Origin: Treponema sp.
GTDB lineage: Bacteria > Spirochaetota > Spirochaetia > Treponematales > Breznakiellaceae
NCBI GenBank assembly: GCA_031270205.1
Contig: JAISYA010000216.1
Coordinates: 1-9,813 of the forward strand
Length of the DNA: 9,813 nt
Reading direction: 5' to 3'
In this document: positions 1 through 6,954 of the stretch, in pieces
How positions within the stretch are numbered: the stretch's first letter is position 1
How the letters are laid out: each line of letters opens with the position of its first letter
Program-made: the position numbers and the translations under genes
Notes under the pieces: model-generated
Told to the model about the DNA's origin: nothing
The model's database searches: none
What the model saw: the letters and a program-made list of their open reading frames with translations, nothing else

Positions 1-183
1 GATCCCAACCGGCACGAAGCCCTGATGATGGAAAAATCCCCCGACGTGGCGGAGCCTGTCGTGCGGGAGGACTTCCTCAAGGGTTACACCCTGAAAGACC
101 GGGTGATTCGGGCGGCAAAAGTGAAGGTGATCATGCCGGAAAATCCGGCCGCGGTCGAAGAGGGCGAAGGTGGCGCGGAATGA
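1..183 (+). CDS. grpE: GrpE, C-terminal end (5' part outside window)
   Basis: GrpE is the cytoplasmic nucleotide-exchange factor that releases ADP from DnaK. Only the last 60 codons are present, open from base 1 and ending in TGA at 181-183. They encode the C-terminal beta domain that contacts the DnaK ATPase domain. The start DPNRHEAL and the later GYTLKDRVIRAAKVKV match the conserved GrpE signature near the C-terminus (family pattern: GY.L.DRVIRPA.V.V). One deviation is Ala where Pro usually follows RVIR. A short acidic tail rich in Glu and Gly ends the protein. It lies 237 bp upstream of dnaK on the same strand, the classic grpE-dnaK-dnaJ order, and the three are probably co-transcribed. 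Whether hrcA lies upstream cannot be seen. Confidence 0.93.
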   Translation, partial: DPNRHEALMMEKSPDVAEPVVREDFLKGYTLKDRVIRAAKVKVIMPENPAAVEEGEGGAE

Positions 184-187
184 ACCT

Positions 188-207
188 CCGCGGGGCAAGC
201 TCCGCGG
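188..207 (+). repeat. GC-rich hairpin just after grpE
   Basis: CCGCGG at 188-193 pairs with CCGCGG at 202-207. The stem extends inward by a G-T (194/201) and a G-C (195/200) pair and closes on CAAG. It begins 4 bases after the grpE stop. No T-run follows (TATAGTCG), so it is a poor intrinsic terminator. An mRNA 3'-end-stabilising or processing hairpin, or a piece of a dispersed repeat, fits better. The core word GGCAAGC recurs at 322-328. Confidence 0.45.
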
Positions 208-264
208 TATAGTCGTTGGGTTGTACCGGAACGGAGGCTCGTTCGAGAGGAAATTTATTATACC

Positions 265-357
265 GTCTGGTTTAACACCAAAATTGTGTAAGCGTTGCGG
301 CATTTGAGCCGTAGCAAGCCTGGCAAGCGCAGCTTGCCTTGGGGTATTAAACCAGAC
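265..357 (+). repeat. Folded intergenic element, grpE-dnaK gap
   Basis: GTCTGGTTTAA at 265-275 is a perfect 11-bp inverted repeat of TTAAACCAGAC at 347-357. Allowing one mismatch, pairing extends to 279/343. Two hairpins sit inside. The first is TTGC+GGC (295-301) with GCC+GCAA (308-317), with a 3-base bulge at 311-313. The second is a perfect GGCAAGC (322-328) with GCTTGCC (332-338) around loop GCA. The whole is a possible three-way junction that fills most of the 237-bp gap before dnaK. There is no CIRCE operator (TTAGCACTC-N9-GAGTGCTAA) and no T-run. It could be a small dispersed repeat or a leader RNA element; the sequence alone does not decide. Confidence 0.6.
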
Positions 358-420
358 TTTCGAATAAAGCATTCGGCTTTCAGGGCCGTAAAGATGTATA
401 TATAATAGAAGGAGTTGAAA

Positions 421-2364
<1,944 letters not shown>

Positions 2365-2405
2365 TTGCAGGGACGGGAAAAAAGGTAACTATTCGGCCGG
2401 GGGGT

Positions 2406-2459
2406 TGCGGGGTGTGTCCCCCGCAGGGGGGCGCAATGTAGCGCGCCCCAGAGGGGGAC
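2406..2459 (+). repeat. Alternative GC-rich hairpins between dnaK and dnaJ
   Basis: Two incompatible folds share bases. Fold A: TGCGGGG (2406-2412) pairs with CCCCGCA (2419-2425). Fold B: GTCCCCC (2416-2422) pairs with GGGGGAC (2453-2459) and encloses a second stem, GGGGCGC (2428-2434) with GCGCCCC (2443-2449). No T-run follows, so it is not a standard terminator. It fills the middle of the 138-bp dnaK-dnaJ gap and ends 30 bases before the dnaJ ribosome-binding site. Candidate roles are processing or stabilisation of the dnaK message, attenuation of dnaJ, or a dispersed palindromic repeat. Confidence 0.55.
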
Positions 2460-2489
2460 TCCTGCCTGACAATTGCTTTGCGGTCTCTT

Positions 2490-2505
2490 AAAGGGTGACA
2501 TTTTG
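2490..2505 (+). promoter_or_regulatory. Ribosome-binding site and TTG start of dnaJ
   Basis: AAAGGG at 2490-2495 lies 7 bases before TTG at 2503-2505. From this TTG the protein reads MAKRDYYEVLG, the canonical DnaJ N-terminus. An in-frame TTG at 2473 would add ten unrelated residues and lacks a comparable site. No ATG is available at the N-terminus. Confidence 0.75.
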
Positions 2506-3630
2506 GCAAAACGCGACTATTACGAAGTTCTCGGAGTACAGAAAAACGCCTCAAAAGACGACATAAAAAAGGCGTACCGGAAGCTCGCTATTCAGTATCA
2601 CCCGGACAAGAACCCCGGCAACAAGGAAGCCGAGGAGCGGTTTAAGGAAGCTACCGAGGCTTATGAAGTGCTTGCCGACGACCAGAAAAAAGCCGCTTAC
2701 GATCAGTTCGGCTTCGCCGGCGTTGAAGGCATGGGCGGCGGCCAGCAGGACTACTCGCAGGTGTTCCGGGGCTTTGAGGACATCTTCGGCGATTTTTCCA
2801 ATATATCTGACATATTCGGCAGCTTTTTCGGCGGCAGGGGCTTTCGGGGCGGCGGCGCTCAGGGAGGCGTCCGGCAGGGGGCCAACCTCCGCTACGATAT
2901 CGAGATTCCTTTTAAGGACGCGGTGTTCGGCGCCAAAGTTGAAATTCAGTATTCAAGGAACGAATCCTGCCCGGCCTGCAAAGGTTCCGGCGCGGATAAC
3001 GGCTCGGGCAGAAAAACCTGCCCCACCTGCCAGGGATCCGGCCAGGTACGGCACAGCCAGGGCTTTTTCTCGGTGGCCTCCACCTGTCACGCCTGCGGCG
3101 GCGAGGGCTACATTATTGAGCGGCCCTGCCGGGAATGCGGCGGCTCAGGCGCCCAGAAGAAGCGGCAGAAAATCATGGTTACCATCCCCGCGGGAGTTGA
3201 AAACGGCAAACGGGTCGTTATCCCAAGGCAGGGCGACGCCGGGCCAAACGGAGGACCTGCGGGGGACCTCTACGTGTTCATCAGAATCAAACCCCACGAG
3301 TACTTTGAGCGGCAGGACCTGGACCTGTACTGCGCGGCGCCGGTTTCGGTAAGCCAGGCCGCCCTGGGCGCGGATATCCACGTAACCACCCTGGACGGCA
3401 AAACCATCAAAGTGAAGGTGCCCGCCGGCATTCAGAGCGGCAGAATGCTCCGCATCCGGGACGAGGGAGTCCCCTCAGGCGGCGGCCGGGGCAATCTCTA
3501 CATCAAGCTCATAGTGCGGATACCGGAAAAACTCTCCCGCCGGGGGCGGGAACTTTTGGAAGAACTTGCCAAAGTCGAGGGGCAGAACGACAGTCCCAAG
3601 CCAATTCCCCTTTCGGCTCTGGGTGAATGA
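2503..3630 (+). CDS. dnaJ: Co-chaperone DnaJ (Hsp40, type I)
   Basis: DnaJ delivers unfolded substrates to DnaK and stimulates its ATPase. The 375-residue protein is a complete class A Hsp40. The J domain (about 1-70) carries the essential HPD at 33-35. A Gly/Phe-rich linker (about 74-125) includes FGDFSNISDIFG. The zinc-binding cysteine-rich domain has four repeats: CPACKGSG (156-163), CPTCQGSG (173-180), CHACGGEG (195-202) and CRECGGSG (209-216), with all eight Zn ligands present. The two beta-barrel substrate-binding domains and the dimerisation tail follow. The start is TTG, an unusual codon that may lower yield relative to DnaK. The gene follows dnaK by 138 bp in the same direction. Its TGA is only 2 bp from the stop of the convergent membrane-protein gene, so no dedicated terminator fits between them. 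Confidence 0.97.
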   Translation: MAKRDYYEVLGVQKNASKDDIKKAYRKLAIQYHPDKNPGNKEAEERFKEATEAYEVLADDQKKAAYDQFGFAGVEGMGGGQQDYSQVFRGFEDIFGDFSNISDIFGSFFGGRGFRGGGAQGGVRQGANLRYDIEIPFKDAVFGAKVEIQYSRNESCPACKGSGADNGSGRKTCPTCQGSGQVRHSQGFFSVASTCHACGGEGYIIERPCRECGGSGAQKKRQKIMVTIPAGVENGKRVVIPRQGDAGPNGGPAGDLYVFIRIKPHEYFERQDLDLYCAAPVSVSQAALGADIHVTTLDGKTIKVKVPAGIQSGRMLRIRDEGVPSGGGRGNLYIKLIVRIPEKLSRRGRELLEELAKVEGQNDSPKPIPLSALGE

Positions 3631-3632
3631 GG

Positions 3633-3908
3633 CTACCTTCGCCGGCCGCTGAAAATCGGATCGAAGTATTTTCCCGTGTCCACTTTTTTAAGCAGCAGTT
3701 TGAGCACGAAACGGTAGACGACAAACGAAAGGACAATGGCGCCGATGAAGATCAGCGGGAAGCCCCAGGCGCGGCCTTCCTCAGGCAGGAAGGGTATAAT
3801 GAATTTGATGTAGAGCAGCATCAATCCCGCAAAACCCAGCACGGTAACGAGAATATTAAATACGGTAGCGCCCAGTATAAATAGCAGCGTGTTAACTTTT
3901 TTGTTCAT
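3633..3908 (-). CDS. Small two-helix membrane protein coupled to lspA
   Basis: This is a 91-residue protein. Residues about 8-34 (from LLFILGATVFN) and about 48-69 (GFPLIFIGAIVLSFVVYRF) form two clear transmembrane segments joined by a short loop with PEEGRAW. A basic stretch (KLLLKKVD) and the tail KYFDPIFSGRRR follow. ATG 3908 is chosen because GGAGAGG lies 7 bases upstream and the lysine-containing start precedes the first helix. Longer readings to 4028 run through lspA in another frame. The start overlaps the end of lspA by 17 bp, which suggests translational coupling. I recall similar small proteins beside treponemal lspA loosely named leader peptide processing enzyme, but no catalytic motif is visible and that name should not be taken as a function. 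It may assist signal-peptide removal or lipoprotein handling; this rests only on position. Confidence 0.82.
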   Translation of the reverse strand: MNKKVNTLLFILGATVFNILVTVLGFAGLMLLYIKFIIPFLPEEGRAWGFPLIFIGAIVLSFVVYRFVLKLLLKKVDTGKYFDPIFSGRRR

Positions 3909-4443
3909 CTGGGCGCCTCTCCGTCTGTTCCCCGGTTTTTTTGGAATTGAGCAAAATCGTAACAAACAGCAGAATACAGCAGAGCACCACGCAGGAATCG
4001 GCGATGTTGAAAGTAGGCCAGCGCTCAAAGCCGAATAGCCCGTAGAATTTTACGCTGACAAAATCCACCACTCCGTCGGGGCGGAATATCCGGTCTATGA
4101 TATTGCCAAGGCCCCCGCCGAATATTCCCGCCGCCGCCCAGCGCTGCAGGGGGGTGAATTCATTCGATCCGAGGTAATACCAGAACAGCAGCCCAAGCAC
4201 CAGGAGGGGCAGTACCACAAAGAGCGCCGGTTTTAAGCCGTCGGGAATACCACTGCCCAGGCTGAAGGCAATGGCCTTGTTCCGCACGTGCCAGATTTGC
4301 AGCAATTCGTTGCCGAACACATCTTTGATCAGGGTTCCGCTCCGGGGCCAGTTTTTGACGATAAAGGATTTGACCCCCTGATCCGCCAAAACAACCAGAC
4401 CTGTCAGTATCAGGGGCAGGGCCCGCGTTTTGTCTATTTTCAT
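3892..4443 (-). CDS. lspA: Lipoprotein signal peptidase II (LspA)
   Basis: LspA is an inner-membrane aspartyl protease that cuts the signal peptide from diacylglyceryl-modified prolipoproteins just before the lipidated cysteine. The 183-residue protein has about four hydrophobic segments and the family motifs: D21 and K25 in ADQGVKSFI, N55 in HVRNKAIAFS, GGGLGNIIDR with catalytic D117, GVVDF with D127, and FNIAD with catalytic D149. The usual NxGxAF motif reads NKAIAF, Ala replacing Gly. The C-terminus (from about 167) is hydrophilic and charged. ATG 4443 has GGAG 6 bases upstream. The Nif3-family gene ends 27 bp upstream and a small membrane-protein gene starts inside the 3' end, so the three look like one operon. 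Spirochaetes are rich in lipoproteins, so the gene is expected to be important. Confidence 0.97.
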   Translation of the reverse strand: MKIDKTRALPLILTGLVVLADQGVKSFIVKNWPRSGTLIKDVFGNELLQIWHVRNKAIAFSLGSGIPDGLKPALFVVLPLLVLGLLFWYYLGSNEFTPLQRWAAAGIFGGGLGNIIDRIFRPDGVVDFVSVKFYGLFGFERWPTFNIADSCVVLCCILLFVTILLNSKKTGEQTERRPDEQKS

Positions 4444-4470
4444 TGATTACTCCGTTTCAGTACCGTTTCA

Positions 4471-5244
4471 TTACAGTCCGGTGGGGACATCTATAAATTC
4501 CGTATCAATATGCAGTTCTTCGGCGCAGCGCCGCATCACCGCGCGGACACCCCAAACCTCGGTAGCATAATGCCCGCCCGCAATCATGTTGAGCTTTCCC
4601 TCAAGACATTCGTGGTATATCTGATGAGAGGCCTCGCCTGTAACGTACAGATCAAGGCCCTCCTCAATGGCCTGCCGGGCCTCAAAGGCCGCGGCTCCGG
4701 AAATGACCGCGCAGCTTGTGTTTTCCTTTTTGCCGAAGGGGTACACCCCGATAGGCAGCCTGCCCATAAAGCTGATTTTCTTCACCGCCTCGTCAATACT
4801 CAGGGCTTTCTCGAATGTCCCCCTGTACCCGATTTTTTTTGCGTGGCGCCGGCCGAACGGCTCGATGTTTTCAAGGCCCAGCAGTTTCGCCAGGACGGCG
4901 TTATTCCCCACTTCAGGATGCTGGTCCAGAGGCAGGTGTACCGCGTACAGGCAGATATTGTGGTCCAGCAGAAACTTGATCCGCCGCCTGTGGCCGCCTG
5001 AGAGCCGCATCGGGTATCCCCAAAACAGCCCGTGATGTACAAAGAGCATCCCCGCGCCAGCGTCCGCAGCCCGCTCAAAAGTTTCCAGATTCGCATCCAC
5101 CGCGAAGGCGATCTTGCCTATTTCAGAGCCGTCGTTATCAACCTGTATGCCGTTCAGGGAATGATCGATTTCGGCAAAGCCCTCAATATCCAGAAAGCTT
5201 CTGAAAAAAGAGTCCAATTTGACGCTATACAGTTCAGTACTCAC
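4471..5244 (-). CDS. Nif3/DUF34 family dinuclear-metal protein
   Basis: Nif3 (DUF34, YbgI/YqfO) proteins form toroidal hexamers with a two-metal centre in each subunit. They are often labelled GTP cyclohydrolase 1 type 2-like, but a general cellular role is not settled. From GTG 5244 the protein is 257 residues, the short form without the middle domain found in YqfO. Metal-site motifs are VHHG (H70, H71), HLPLDQHPEVGNN (103-115, with H103 and D107), TGEASHQIYHE (202-212) and GGHYATE (H225, E229). The start is not certain: GTG has GAGG only 2 bases upstream, but a TATAAT 6 bases upstream of the GTG would start transcription about at the GTG. An in-frame TTG at 5286 has no binding site. The gene is divergent from rpmB and precedes lspA by 27 bp. 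Confidence 0.92.
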   Translation of the reverse strand: MSTELYSVKLDSFFRSFLDIEGFAEIDHSLNGIQVDNDGSEIGKIAFAVDANLETFERAADAGAGMLFVHHGLFWGYPMRLSGGHRRRIKFLLDHNICLYAVHLPLDQHPEVGNNAVLAKLLGLENIEPFGRRHAKKIGYRGTFEKALSIDEAVKKISFMGRLPIGVYPFGKKENTSCAVISGAAAFEARQAIEEGLDLYVTGEASHQIYHECLEGKLNMIAGGHYATEVWGVRAVMRRCAEELHIDTEFIDVPTGL

Positions 5245-5250
5245 AGCCTC

Positions 5251-5256
5251 ATTATA
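5251..5256 (-). promoter_or_regulatory. Possible -10 box for the Nif3-lspA operon
   Basis: Read on the minus strand this is a perfect TATAAT. Its transcription start would fall close to 5244, the GTG of the Nif3-family gene. No good -35 hexamer lies 16-18 bp upstream (TGTATT at 17), so this is a weak call. Confidence 0.35.
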
Positions 5257-5264
5257 TAAAAGAA

Positions 5265-5280
5265 CTGTAAAAAAATACAG
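5265..5280. promoter_or_regulatory. Possible operator palindrome in divergent gap
   Basis: CTGTA-(A)6-TACAG is a perfect 5+5 bp inverted repeat in the gap between the Nif3-family gene and rpmB. It lies just upstream of the minus-strand TATAAT and 22 bp before the rpmB -35 box. The position suits a regulator site, but the palindrome is short and lies in AT-rich sequence, so chance is a real alternative. Confidence 0.25.
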
Positions 5281-5301
5281 GGGCAAACCGCAAACGGGCG
5301 C

Positions 5302-5330
5302 TTTACATTTTTTCCCTTTTCCGCTATATT
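5302..5330 (+). promoter_or_regulatory. Sigma70-type promoter of rpmB
   Basis: TTTACA at 5302-5307 and TATATT at 5325-5330 are separated by exactly 17 bp. Both hexamers differ from consensus (TTGACA, TATAAT) at one position. Transcription would start near 5337, leaving a leader of about 44 bases with a strong AAGGAAGG ribosome-binding site at 5368-5375, 5 bases before the ATG. Confidence 0.7.
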
Positions 5331-5380
5331 TTTGGGACTACATTGATTTTTTGCCCACGGGGGCTTGAAGGAAGGATAAT

Positions 5381-5572
5381 ATGTCGCGGACCTGTGATAT
5401 TTGCGGAAAACATACGATTACCGGCAACAAGGTAAGTCACGCCAAAAACCGGACCCGCCGGACCTGGAAGCCAAATCTGGTGAAAGTAAAGACCGAGATC
5501 GGGGGGACTACCCTTACGGTGAAAGTCTGCGCCCGCTGCCTGAGAAGCGACTATATCACCAAAAAAGTCTAG
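5381..5572 (+). CDS. rpmB: 50S ribosomal protein L28
   Basis: L28 (bL28) is a small basic protein of the large ribosomal subunit. The 63-residue sequence has the typical N-terminus MSRTCDICGK, the basic central stretch HAKNRTRRTWKPNL, and the C-terminal CARCLRS. Cys5, Cys8, Cys50 and Cys53 make this the zinc-ribbon (C+) form, as opposed to the cysteine-free forms used under zinc shortage. The ATG at 5381 has AAGGAAGG 5 bases upstream. It stands alone behind its own promoter. Many bacteria place rpmB next to rpmG; no rpmG is seen here. The TAG stop overlaps a 9-bp direct repeat (5571-5579), and a large inverted repeat begins 17 bases later. Confidence 0.97.
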   Translation: MSRTCDICGKHTITGNKVSHAKNRTRRTWKPNLVKVKTEIGGTTLTVKVCARCLRSDYITKKV

Positions 5573-5664
5573 CAGCCTGTTGCGTCTGTGGATTTTTTAC
5601 AATTTTTCAGGAAAAACGCTAAAAAATCCTCAATTAAGGGGCCGCTTGCTGCTAAAGCAGCCTG
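5571..5664 (+). repeat. Pair of 9-bp direct repeats downstream of rpmB
   Basis: AGCAGCCTG occurs at 5571-5579, overlapping the rpmB stop codon, and again at 5656-5664, 85 bp later. Between the copies lies the AT-rich inverted repeat at 5590-5629. The second copy forms the right arm of a small hairpin, GCTGC (5648-5652) with GCAGC (5657-5661). It is contiguous with the folded element that starts at 5665. Confidence 0.5.
5590..5629 (+). terminator. 40-bp AT-rich inverted repeat, possible rpmB terminator
   Basis: GGATTTTTTA at 5590-5599 is a perfect 10-bp inverted repeat of TAAAAAATCC at 5620-5629. Inside it TTTTT (5603-5607) can pair with AAAAA (5612-5616) around CAGG, giving one long imperfect hairpin. 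It starts 17 bases after the rpmB stop. No T-run follows the right arm, but the left arm itself ends in a T6 tract, so the mode of termination is unclear. It could instead be a protein-binding palindrome or a mobile-element remnant. Confidence 0.45.
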
Positions 5665-5735
5665 GCAGTTTGCAGGGTAAATAATCGCCCGAAGGCGATT
5701 CTTGGGATTATAATGCGCGAAGCGCAACAAACTGC
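5665..5735 (-). repeat. Folded element at the 3' end of the methyltransferase gene
   Basis: GCAGTTTG (5665-5672) pairs with CAAACTGC (5728-5735). Enclosed are AATCGCC (5683-5689) with GGCGATT (5694-5700) and TGCGC (5714-5718) with GCGCA (5722-5726) around GAA. The design of an outer stem plus two hairpins resembles the element at 265-357, although the sequences differ. Bases 5735-5708 are translated as the last nine residues of the methyltransferase, so the element reaches into the gene. Confidence 0.55.
5678..5700 (-). terminator. Hairpin terminator with cUUCGg loop for the rdgB-to-methyltransferase strand
   Basis: On the minus strand, AATCGCC-TTCG-GGCGATT makes a 7-bp stem closed by the extra-stable C(UUCG)G tetraloop, followed by ATTTA. 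It begins 7 bases after the methyltransferase TAA. The U-tract is short, so termination may be partial. It would also separate this strand from the convergent rpmB. Confidence 0.55.
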
Positions 5736-6520
5736 TGGTTCTCAGGCGCTTTTCTGAATCTCGCTACGTACATGGGGCCGATTCCACCGGAATTATCGGG
5801 GAGGATGATTCTGCCGAAAAGGGTCTTTTCCCCTTCGCTGAATTCCGGCGCGTCAAGGACGACCAGATCACCGTATTTTTCAAACAATCGCCGTACCACG
5901 CCGTCGTTTTCTTCGGTACTGAGGGCGCAGGTGGCGTAGACCAGGGAGCCGCCGGCTTTGAGCAGCAGAAAAGCCGAGGAGAGGAGCGCCCACTGCCGCC
6001 GGGCCAAGAAACGGGGGCGGGCCGCCGTCCAGGCCGAAAGTGCGTGTTCGTCTTTGAGTACATGGGCCTCGCCGGAACAGGGCGCGTCCAGCAGAATCGC
6101 CGCAAAGCGGCCGTGTTCGCTTTTCCGACTGCCCTGGGCTGCGGCGTCAAAACCGGAAACCCGTACCCGCTCTCGTTTTTCGGGGGGCAGGTGTTTGTCC
6201 AGCACTTCGGAAAGCCTGCGCCGCCTGTCCGCCGAAAATTCATTGGCAAGAAGCCGGGCCTCCGCCGGCAGCGCCGGGGCGATAACCAGGGACTTTCCGC
6301 CGGGAGCGGCGCAGGCATCGAGTACCGTAAACGCCTGCCCATCCGGAGCCGAAAGCCGCAGGCAGCGCGCCGCCAGCACCGAGGCGTAGTCCAGAAAATA
6401 GGGCCGGCACAGGCCTTCGGAAAAAGCGCAAGCCGGACGATCCGCCAGCAGGCTTTTCCGCAGGCCCTCCCAGCGATTCCCGTAAAGCGCGGCATAATAG
6501 GATTCAAAAGCTGCGTTCAT
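5708..6520 (-). CDS. RNA m5C methyltransferase, RsmB/RsmF (NSUN) family
   Basis: Enzymes of this family transfer methyl from S-adenosylmethionine to C5 of cytosine in rRNA or tRNA. The 270-residue protein shows SAM-binding motif I DACAAPGGKS (68-77), motif IV LLDAPCSG (143-150) with the helper Cys148, and motif VI YATCALSTEEN (195-205) with nucleophile Cys198. It has neither the N-terminal NusB-like domain of RsmB nor a clear PUA-type tail as in RsmF, so it is a minimal catalytic form and its target base is unknown. The family's natural end should fall near RFRKA (254-258). The final residues FVALRAL are written by the folded repeat. ATG 6520 has no clear Shine-Dalgarno sequence. It lies 24 bp after dtxR, so coupling or read-through from that gene is likely. 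Confidence 0.9.
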   Translation of the reverse strand: MNAAFESYYAALYGNRWEGLRKSLLADRPACAFSEGLCRPYFLDYASVLAARCLRLSAPDGQAFTVLDACAAPGGKSLVIAPALPAEARLLANEFSADRRRRLSEVLDKHLPPEKRERVRVSGFDAAAQGSRKSEHGRFAAILLDAPCSGEAHVLKDEHALSAWTAARPRFLARRQWALLSSAFLLLKAGGSLVYATCALSTEENDGVVRRLFEKYGDLVVLDAPEFSEGEKTLFGRIILPDNSGGIGPMYVARFRKAPENQQFVALRAL

Positions 6521-6544
6521 TCAGTGTAAACAAAAAACAAGGCG

Positions 6545-6919
6545 CTAATTTTTCTTTTTTTGTTTTACCAGTATTTTTATTTTTTTGAGCGTCTCTTCGG
6601 AGAGCAGATGTTCCATCTTGCAGGCGTCTTTTTCCGCGGTTTCGCCGCTCACCCCGACAACGTCCTGCAAAAACATAGTGAGGGTACTGTGCCGCTCACG
6701 GATATCTGTCGCCTGGCGGATGCCCTCCTTGGTCATATTGACCCGGCGGTAGCGCTCGTGTTCAAGCAGCCCCTGTTCTTCCAGGTTTTTGAGGGCGGTC
6801 AGCACCGAAGGCTTTGAAACCCCCAGCCGGGAAGCGATGTCCGTTACCCGCACCTCCCCCTCGTCGGAGAGAAAACTCACCATTTCCAGATAATCCTCAA
6901 GGGATTGACTCATTGGCAT
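6545..6919 (-). CDS. Short DtxR/MntR/TroR-family metal-dependent repressor
   Basis: This family represses metal uptake genes when loaded with Mn or Fe. The 124-residue protein has an N-terminal winged helix-turn-helix (about 5-65, with VRVTDIASRLGVSKPSVLTAL) and a helical metal-binding and dimer domain (66-118). By recalled alignment to Bacillus subtilis MntR, ligands would be D9, E12, H77, E103 and H104, with C100 where MntR has Glu, as at DtxR C102. No SH3-like third domain is present. The protein is slightly shorter than MntR or TroR (about 140-150) and ends in a lysine run. ATG 6919 (or 6913) has no Shine-Dalgarno sequence, and the promoter immediately upstream predicts a leaderless message. 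No metal transporter is nearby. TroR orthology is possible but unproven. Confidence 0.9.
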   Translation of the reverse strand: MPMSQSLEDYLEMVSFLSDEGEVRVTDIASRLGVSKPSVLTALKNLEEQGLLEHERYRRVNMTKEGIRQATDIRERHSTLTMFLQDVVGVSGETAEKDACKMEHLLSEETLKKIKILVKQKKKN

Positions 6920-6925
6920 ATATCA

Positions 6926-6954
6926 AGAATAAATATTTTTTCCGCGCCTGTCAA
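6926..6954 (-). promoter_or_regulatory. Promoter of the dtxR-family gene (leaderless start predicted)
   Basis: On the minus strand a perfect -35 TTGACA (6954-6949) is followed after exactly 17 bp by TATTCT (6931-6926), four of six matches to the -10 consensus. Transcription would begin about 6919, the A of the first ATG. An AT-rich AAATATTT palindrome (6931-6938) overlaps the -10 region and could bind a regulator, possibly this protein itself. Confidence 0.65.

Noticed and set aside
401..406. TATAAT upstream of dnaK as a promoter
   Set aside because: A start about 413 would fall inside the AAGGAG ribosome-binding site, and there is no good -35 hexamer 16-18 bp upstream.
184..420. CIRCE heat-shock operator before dnaK
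   Set aside because: Neither TTAGCACTC nor GAGTGCTAA is present; the inverted repeats found have different sequence and spacing.
3909..4028. N-terminal extension of the small membrane protein
   Set aside because: The extra residues are read through lspA in another frame; the internal ATG at 3908 has a ribosome-binding site and fits the first helix.
5381..5622. Overlapping plus-strand frame across rpmB
   Set aside because: It is out of frame with the clear L28 sequence and lacks its own start signal.
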